64,000 bases of DNA. Source: Oscillospiraceae bacterium (GTDB lineage Bacteria; Bacillota; Clostridia; Oscillospirales; Oscillospiraceae). Positions 59,493-64,000 of the stretch are shown here, in pieces. Made by a program: the position numbers and the translations under genes. The notes beneath the pieces are model-generated. The model made no database searches. It saw only the letters and a program-made list of their open reading frames with translations, and was not told where the DNA came from. The DNA lies in contig JAFYAQ010000018.1 of NCBI GenBank assembly GCA_017540645.1, positions 1-64,000 of the forward strand, in the 5' to 3' direction. Position 1 is the stretch's first letter. Every line of letters starts with the position of its first letter.

Positions 59493-59521
59493 AGTATAGC
59501 ACAGAAATCCAGGTTTCACAA
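59493..59521 (-). promoter_or_regulatory. Sigma-A-type promoter for ychF
   Basis: On the minus strand: TTGTGA (59516-59521), a 17-bp spacer and TATACT (59493-59498), 45 bp from the ychF start. Confidence 0.65.
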
Positions 59522-59545
59522 GCCGTTTTATCAAGACGGCGAGAA

Positions 59546-59590
59546 ATCGGACAGGAGCTCACGCATTCGCAGCGTGAGCTCCTGTCCGAT
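59546..59590. terminator. 19-bp perfect inverted repeat between the peptidase and ychF genes
   Basis: Arms 59546-59564 and 59572-59590 are exactly complementary with a 7-nt loop. It follows the YgjP-like gene stop by 1 bp. The T tail on the minus strand is only TTCTC, but the stem is very strong. Confidence 0.75.
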
Positions 59591-59591
59591 T

Positions 59592-60143
59592 TCATCCGGT
59601 CAGCCGGCGCATGAGAGAACTCCCGTTTTCCCGCAGCCAGGCGTGACATTTCCAATAATCGGGGAAGACCCGCAGCACCTCGGCATAAAAGCGGCGGGAG
59701 TGGTTCATCTCCTTCCGGTGGCACAGCTCGTGGACAACGATGCTGTCCAGGACCTCCGGCGGCGAGAGCATCAGCAGGCAGTTGAAATTCAGATTCCCCT
59801 TGGCGCTGCAGCTGCCCCATCGGGTGCGCTGGCTGCGTATGGTGATCCTCCCATAGCTTACGCCGACCAGGGGAGCATATACGGCCACCCGCTCCGGGAT
59901 CACCCGGCGCGCCTCCTGGGCCAGGGCGGCAAGCTCCTCCGGGCGGAGCTTTTCCACCGGAGGGAGCTTTTTTCGCGCCGCCTCCAGCTTCTTCTGCCGG
60001 GAGAGGATCCAGGCCTCCCGCTGGCGGACAAAACGGTCGATCTGCGCCTTGGATACGAGCCAGGGAGCCCGGACAAGGAGCCCCTCGGGCCGCAGCTCCA
60101 GCGCCAGAGTCCGGCGGTTGGATCGAAGGATTCGGTACTCCAT
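59592..60143 (-). CDS. YgjP-like zinc metallopeptidase (DUF45)
   Basis: A 183-residue protein of the M48-related YgjP/DUF45 family. The zinc site is VVHELCH (His138, Glu139, His142) with the third ligand His148 in KEMNHSRRFY. The N-terminal part (RTLALELRPEGLLVRAP) and TRWGSCSAKGNLNFNCLLML are family hallmarks. YgjP of E. coli was reported as a UTP pyrophosphatase, but most members are uncharacterised. It lies 14 bp after the acyl-CoA ligase gene on the same strand, so it is probably part of the T-box-controlled transcript. Confidence 0.9.
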   Translation of the reverse strand: MEYRILRSNRRTLALELRPEGLLVRAPWLVSKAQIDRFVRQREAWILSRQKKLEAARKKLPPVEKLRPEELAALAQEARRVIPERVAVYAPLVGVSYGRITIRSQRTRWGSCSAKGNLNFNCLLMLSPPEVLDSIVVHELCHRKEMNHSRRFYAEVLRVFPDYWKCHAWLRENGSSLMRRLTG

Positions 60144-60157
60144 ATCGTGCTGCGTCC

Positions 60158-62449
60158 TTACAGCAGGTTCCTCTGGATCTTGCCGCTGACGGTCTTGGGC
60201 AGGCTGTCCCGGAAGACCACGATCCGGGGGTACTTGTAGGGCGCGGTGCGCTTCTTTACATATTCCTGGATCTCTTTTTTCAGCTTTTCGCTGCCCTCGG
60301 CCCCGTGGACCAGCACGATGCTGGCCTTGACCACCTGGCCCCGGGTCTCATCCGGCACGGCGGACACGCCGCACTCCAGCACATAGGGCAGCTCCATGAT
60401 GACGCTCTCGATCTCAAAGGGCCCGATCCGGTAACCGGAGGACTTGATCACGTCGTCGGCTCGGCCCACATACCAGTAGAAGCCGTCCTCGTCCTGCCAG
60501 GCCAGGTCGCCGGTGTGGTACCAGCCGTCTTTCCAGGTGGCGGCGGTGTTCTCGGGGTCGTCGTAATAGCCCACGGACAGGCCGTTGGGGACGCCCCGGG
60601 AGATGTCGATGCAGATCTCGCCGGTGTCGCCCACGCTGACCGGCTCCCCGTCCGGGCCCAGCAGCTTCACCGAGTAGATGGGGGCGGGCTTGCCCATGGA
60701 GCCGATCTTGTGGGGCGCGCCCACCATATTGCCGATGATCATGGCGCTCTCGCTCTGGCCGAAGCCCTCCATGATCTGCAGGCCGGTGGCCTTTTCAAAC
60801 TGCCGGTAGACCTCCGGGTTCAGGGCCTCGCCCGCGGTGGTCATGTGCTTGATGGAGGAGAGGTCGTACTTGGAGATATCCTGCTTGATCAGCATGCGCA
60901 GCATGGTGGGCGGGGCGCAGAAGGTGGTGATCCGGTATTTGGCAAACATGGGCAGGATCTCCGCAGCGTCAAAGCGGTCAAAGTCGTAGACGAATATAGC
61001 GCCCTCGCACAGCCACTGGCCGTAGATCTTGCCCCAGGCCGCCTTGGCCCAGCCGGTGTCGGAGATGGTGAAGTGCAGCCCGTTGGGGTCCACCGCGTGC
61101 CAGTATTTGGCGGTGTGGAAATGGCCCAGAGGGTATTTGTAGGTGTGCTCCGCCAGCTTCGGATAGCCGGAGGTGCCGGAGGTGAAGTACATCAGCATCA
61201 GATCGTCCCCGCCGGGGGCCAGGTCCGTGCGCTTGTAGTGGGAGCTGTACATGGCGTACTCCTCATCGAAGTTCCGCCAGCCCTCCCGCTCGCCGTTGAC
61301 GATCATCTTGATGCTCAGTTCCGGGCAGGACCGGGCCGCCAGATCCACCTGCTGGGCGGTGTCCCCGTCGGAGGTGCAGATGATGGCTTTCACCCCGGCC
61401 TTATGGAAGCGGTACTCAAAATCGTGGGCCTGGAGCTGGCAGACGGCGGGGATGGCGATGGCCCCCAGCTTGTGCAGGCCCAGGATGGCGAACCAGAACT
61501 GGTAATGGCGCTTCAACACCAGCATGACCCGGTCGCCCTTGCGGATGCCCAGGGTCTTGAAGTAGTTGGCGCAGCGGGCGGACTCCTTGCGCATGTCCCC
61601 GAAGGTGAAGCGCTTTTCCTCCCCGTTCCGGCCGATGTACAGCATGGCCAGCTTGTCCCGGTCCTTCCGGCCCAGGGCGTCGATCAGATCGAAGGCGAAA
61701 TTGAACTTTCGGGTGTTCTTGAAGGTGATGGAGGTGGGCGTGCCGTTCTCGTTCTCCGTGGCGTCGATGAAGTCGCGGTAGATGCGCTCCTCGTTGTCGA
61801 TGTGGTGGGTGACCGCCCGGCCGGGCTGGATGGGCACATGGGAGAGTTCCGGGATGGGCTCGCCGGTGGGATTGAGGACGATGGCGTAGAAATAGCAATC
61901 CTCCCCGTTCACCGCGATCATGCCGTGGGGGGTGCCGGAGTCGTAGTAGATGGAGTCGCCGGCGTGGAGGACCTCCTTGTGGGAGCCCACCTGGACCATC
62001 AGGTGGCCGGAGATGACGATATCGCACTCCTGGCCGGCGTGGGTGGTGAGCTCGATGTCCCGGTGTTCGGCCTCGGGATCGTAGCCGCTGTGAACGTACA
62101 GGGGCTCGGCGATCCGGTTCCGGAAGGAAGCTGCCAGGTTGAAGTACTCCATGCCGTGGGCCTGGTCGATCCGCTGGGCCTGGCCGTTGCGCGTCAGAGT
62201 GTAGGACTGCAGCGTGGGGCTGACGCCCTCGATGATATCGGTCACGTCCACGCCGAAGGCCAGGGCGCAGCGGTAGATGAAGGCAAAGTTCAGGTCTACC
62301 TCGCCCCGCTCGCAGGCCAGGTATTCCTCTGTGGTGGTGTCGGTCTTGGCGGCCATCTCCTCGGCGGTCAGGCGGCTGATCTCCCGCAGTTCCCGGATGC
62401 GGGAGGCCATTTCCAGGATCTTAAAATCAAGTCCGGTCATGCGTGCCAT
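60158..62449 (-). CDS. HTH-cupin-acyl-CoA ligase fusion under T-box control
   Basis: A 763-residue three-part protein. An XRE-type HTH (about 9-75, IRELREISRLTAEEMAAKTDTT-like) and a cupin (about 125-215, HAGDSIYYDSGTPHGM) precede a complete AMP-forming acyl-CoA synthetase (about 250-763). The ligase has YFTSGTSGYPK as the P-loop, GFGQSE, a YHTGDLAW acid motif and the catalytic lysine in KTVSGKIQRN. The ligase part looks like the ACSM/medium-chain group (the Methanosarcina enzyme prefers 2-methylbutyrate), so a short branched or aryl acid is a reasonable guess. The HTH-cupin part suggests self-regulation or ligand sensing. The T-box upstream ties expression to an uncharged tRNA. AGGGGG precedes the ATG at 62449; an internal ATG at 62440 is possible. 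Confidence 0.85.
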   Translation of the reverse strand: MARMTGLDFKILEMASRIRELREISRLTAEEMAAKTDTTTEEYLACERGEVDLNFAFIYRCALAFGVDVTDIIEGVSPTLQSYTLTRNGQAQRIDQAHGMEYFNLAASFRNRIAEPLYVHSGYDPEAEHRDIELTTHAGQECDIVISGHLMVQVGSHKEVLHAGDSIYYDSGTPHGMIAVNGEDCYFYAIVLNPTGEPIPELSHVPIQPGRAVTHHIDNEERIYRDFIDATENENGTPTSITFKNTRKFNFAFDLIDALGRKDRDKLAMLYIGRNGEEKRFTFGDMRKESARCANYFKTLGIRKGDRVMLVLKRHYQFWFAILGLHKLGAIAIPAVCQLQAHDFEYRFHKAGVKAIICTSDGDTAQQVDLAARSCPELSIKMIVNGEREGWRNFDEEYAMYSSHYKRTDLAPGGDDLMLMYFTSGTSGYPKLAEHTYKYPLGHFHTAKYWHAVDPNGLHFTISDTGWAKAAWGKIYGQWLCEGAIFVYDFDRFDAAEILPMFAKYRITTFCAPPTMLRMLIKQDISKYDLSSIKHMTTAGEALNPEVYRQFEKATGLQIMEGFGQSESAMIIGNMVGAPHKIGSMGKPAPIYSVKLLGPDGEPVSVGDTGEICIDISRGVPNGLSVGYYDDPENTAATWKDGWYHTGDLAWQDEDGFYWYVGRADDVIKSSGYRIGPFEIESVIMELPYVLECGVSAVPDETRGQVVKASIVLVHGAEGSEKLKKEIQEYVKKRTAPYKYPRIVVFRDSLPKTVSGKIQRNLL

Positions 62450-62471
62450 GTCGTTTCCCCCTTTTGCGTAA

Positions 62472-62757
62472 AGAAAAAGACCCGTCTCAATGCTTCATTG
62501 AGACGAGCCGAATTTGCATTCGTACCCGCGGTACCACTCAATTTGCAGGCACTGGGCCTGCCACCTTCAGGATCTGTCAATCCCTATGCACTGACGCAGC
62601 ATTCTCGGAGCGGGTCTACTTGCCATTAGGCTTTCTTCCGCCCGGCTCGGAAGCTACAGTCCCGGGCCTGTTTCCGATGACTCGCACCAACCGTCATCTC
62701 TCTGCAGGTCATGGCAGGGGACACTCTTCGTCACAGCCGTTCATATGAAATTGTGTG
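62472..62757 (-). promoter_or_regulatory. T-box riboswitch leader
   Basis: The leader of the HTH-cupin-ligase gene. Stem I is formed by GTCCC/GGGAC and CCTG/CAGG, with CAGAGAG as the AG bulge and a GATGAC/GTCATC apical hairpin with loop GGTTGGTGCGA. The T-box sequence GAGTGGTACCGCGG lies near 62525-62540. A terminator (CTCGTCTCAATG / CATTGAGACGGG plus TTTTT, about 62473-62508) closes it. Uncharged tRNA should favour the antiterminator and switch on the gene. In the specifier loop (3' strand TGTAG) the codon is UGU (Cys) or GUA (Val). The U in UGGU pairs with discriminator A73, which fits Val and not Cys. Confidence 0.88.
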
Positions 62758-62763
62758 ACACGA

Positions 62764-62792
62764 ATCATATCACGTCGCCGGCGAGTTGTCAA
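62764..62792 (-). promoter_or_regulatory. Sigma-A promoter of the T-box transcript
   Basis: On the minus strand: TTGACA (62787-62792), a 17-bp spacer and TATGAT (62764-62769). Confidence 0.85.
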
Positions 62793-62821
62793 CAAATAAT
62801 ACGCCGTATGGGCGGCTGCCC

Positions 62822-62850
62822 TTGCAATTATTCCCGGAAACAGCTATATT
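62822..62850 (+). promoter_or_regulatory. Sigma-A-type promoter of the macro-domain gene
   Basis: TTGCAA (62822-62827), a 17-bp spacer and TATATT (62845-62850), 61 bp before the ATG at 62912. Confidence 0.65.
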
Positions 62851-62911
62851 GAGATCGCAGCGCGCTATGCCGCGCAAAAAATCCGGACGGAAGAAAAGGA
62901 GACTGCCGAGT

Positions 62912-63961
62912 ATGCCTTTGATCATCGTTCGCAATGATATCACCAAAATGGCCGTGGACGCCATCGTCAACGCCGCCAAGCCCTCCCTCCTGGGCGGGGG
63001 CGGGGTGGACGGCGCCATCCACGCCGCGGCGGGACCGGAGCTGCTCTCCGAGTGCGCCACCCTGGGCGGCTGCGAGACCGGCGGGGCCAGGATCACCGGC
63101 GCCTACCGGCTGCCCTGCAAATATGTGATCCACACGGTGGGCCCGGTCTGGCGGGGCGGACTGTTCGGGGAGAGACGACTGCTGGCCTCCTGCTACCGCT
63201 CGTCGCTGGAACTGGCGAAGGAGCGCGGCTGCGAGACGGTGGCCTTTCCCCTGATCTCCGCAGGGGTCTACGGCTACCCCAAGGACAAGGCCATGCGGGT
63301 GGCTGTGGACACCGTCAGCGCGTTCCTGCTGGAAAACGACATGACGGTGTACCTGGTGGTCTACGGCTCCCAGAGCCTGCAGCTGGGGAGAAAGCTTTTT
63401 CCCCATGTGCAGGAGTACATCGACGACCACTATGTGGAGCAGCACCCCACCGGCAGCAACCGCCGGGAGGACAGATGGGACGCCATGTCCTTCTCTGTGT
63501 CGGAGTCTTTGTCCATTCCCGCCATGCGGCCCAAGGAGAGCAGGAAGCAAGACCATGCCCCGGCCCCGGACCAGTTGGCGGGGTCGACCACCGTAGCGCT
63601 GGACAGCATTTTCCGGGAGCTGGACGAGAGCTTTCAGCAGATGCTGCTGCGGAAGATCGACGAGCGGGGCATGACCGACGCCCAGTGCTACAAAAAGGCC
63701 AACGTGGATCGAAAGCTGTTCTCAAAAATCCGGAAGGATGTGAACTACAAGCCCAGCAAACCCACGGCCATCGCCTTTGCCATCGCCCTGGAGCTGGATC
63801 TGCCGGAAACCGAGAGCCTGCTGCGCAAGGCGGGCTTCGCCCTCTCCCCGAGCAGCAAATTCGACGTGATCATCCGCTATTTCATCGAGCACAGGAACTA
63901 CGATATCTTCAGGATCAACGAGGTGCTGTTCTATTACGACCAGAGTCTTTTAGGGGTATAG
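62912..63961 (+). CDS. Macro-domain protein with C-terminal HTH-like domain
   Basis: A 349-residue protein. The N-terminal macro domain (1-175) has [19 protein letters not shown] and [12 protein letters not shown], the ADP-ribose-binding loops of the ADP-ribosylhydrolase/O-acetyl-ADP-ribose deacetylase (YmdB-like) type. After a linker (about 180-225) comes a C-terminal domain with [35 protein letters not shown] and [15 protein letters not shown], an XRE-like fold often attached to or found beside macro domains in Firmicutes. It may reverse ADP-ribosylation or read ADP-ribose signals. The ATG at 62912 has AAAGGAG about 9 nt upstream; the longer frame overlaps the promoter. It is divergent from the T-box operon. 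Confidence 0.88.
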   Translation: MPLIIVRNDITKMAVDAIVNAAKPSLLGGGGVDGAIHAAAGPELLSECATLGGCETGGARITGAYRLPCKYVIHTVGPVWRGGLFGERRLLASCYRSSLELAKERGCETVAFPLISAGVYGYPKDKAMRVAVDTVSAFLLENDMTVYLVVYGSQSLQLGRKLFPHVQEYIDDHYVEQHPTGSNRREDRWDAMSFSVSESLSIPAMRPKESRKQDHAPAPDQLAGSTTVALDSIFRELDESFQQMLLRKIDERGMTDAQCYKKANVDRKLFSKIRKDVNYKPSKPTAIAFAIALELDLPETESLLRKAGFALSPSSKFDVIIRYFIEHRNYDIFRINEVLFYYDQSLLGV

Positions 63962-64000
63962 CATCCGTGAAAATGTCGCCTGCCGTGCGACCATGGAGAA

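Noticed and set aside
60305..62629. Long plus-strand ORF (774 codons) antisense to the ligase
   Set aside because: No recognisable domain; the minus-strand frame holds HTH, cupin and ligase motifs.
1..64000. Prophage or intact transposon
   Set aside because: No capsid, portal, terminase, transposase or complete integrase was found; only a recombinase fragment and an HTH remnant near 33-34.4 kb.

Overview
The window is a GC-rich chromosomal stretch of an anaerobic, endospore-forming member of the Clostridia. I would place it near the Oscillospiraceae (clostridial cluster IV), but that is inference, not a database result. Sporulation genes are present: spoIIGA-sigE, a SpoIIQ-type LytM protein behind a sigma-F-like promoter, and a SleB-type cortex hydrolase. 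A T-box leader, strong AGGAGG ribosome binding sites and TTGACA/TATAAT promoters with 17-bp spacers are also Firmicutes-like. No rRNA or tRNA gene was found. The only sign of a mobile element is an AT-rich scar at about 33.0-34.6 kb.

Layout. 0-4.1 kb: end of dnaK, dnaJ, an alpha/beta hydrolase, an ICMT-like membrane methyltransferase and a YwaF-like membrane protein. 4.1-10 kb: a DUF3737 protein, a DEDDh exonuclease, a second hydrolase, the UPF0237/PFL pair, an ACT protein and a short aspartokinase whose ribosome binding site lies in a hairpin. 10-20.7 kb, envelope region: a membrane-tethered TIR-like protein with a lost catalytic Glu, an acidic-repeat membrane protein, galE with a nucleotidyltransferase, an RND exporter with a large coiled-coil insertion, an LCP transferase and a glycosyltransferase. 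20.7-22.4 kb: ccdA-tlpA-trxA thiol redox operon. 22.4-27.1 kb: three consecutive ECF sigma/anti-sigma pairs with a shared upstream motif; two of the anti-sigma genes share an almost identical 96-bp membrane-anchor block. 27.2-33 kb: ylmH-like gene with a probable frameshift, Xaa-Pro aminopeptidase, a structured RNA resembling 6S RNA, a DUF1292 protein and a class A PBP.

33-34.6 kb is an AT-rich scar: the C-terminal end of a large serine recombinase, a frameshifted excisionase-like HTH gene and an unknown Cys-rich protein. 34.6-40 kb: mutY-LOG-tatD on the minus strand and, divergently, a PPC-domain protein, an alanyl-tRNA editing protein and a deaminase. 40-50 kb: spoIIQ, a membrane protein, aspS, spoIIGA-sigE, yitT, an AEC carrier, a zinc-ribbon membrane protein, sleB and a carbonic anhydrase. 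50-64 kb: a LysR/Gfo-Idh-MocA divergent pair, an FHA transmembrane protein, thrS, a carboxylesterase, a DUF1624 protein, ychF and a YgjP-like metallopeptidase. The window ends with the most unusual locus: a T-box-controlled HTH-cupin-acyl-CoA ligase fusion, divergent from a macro-domain protein.

The strongest candidate for an undescribed system is the T-box/HTH-cupin/acyl-CoA ligase unit, which suggests that uncharged tRNA controls activation of a carboxylic acid. The triple sigma/anti-sigma array is second. Start codons were chosen from ribosome binding sites and promoter positions. All family assignments are from motif recognition only.
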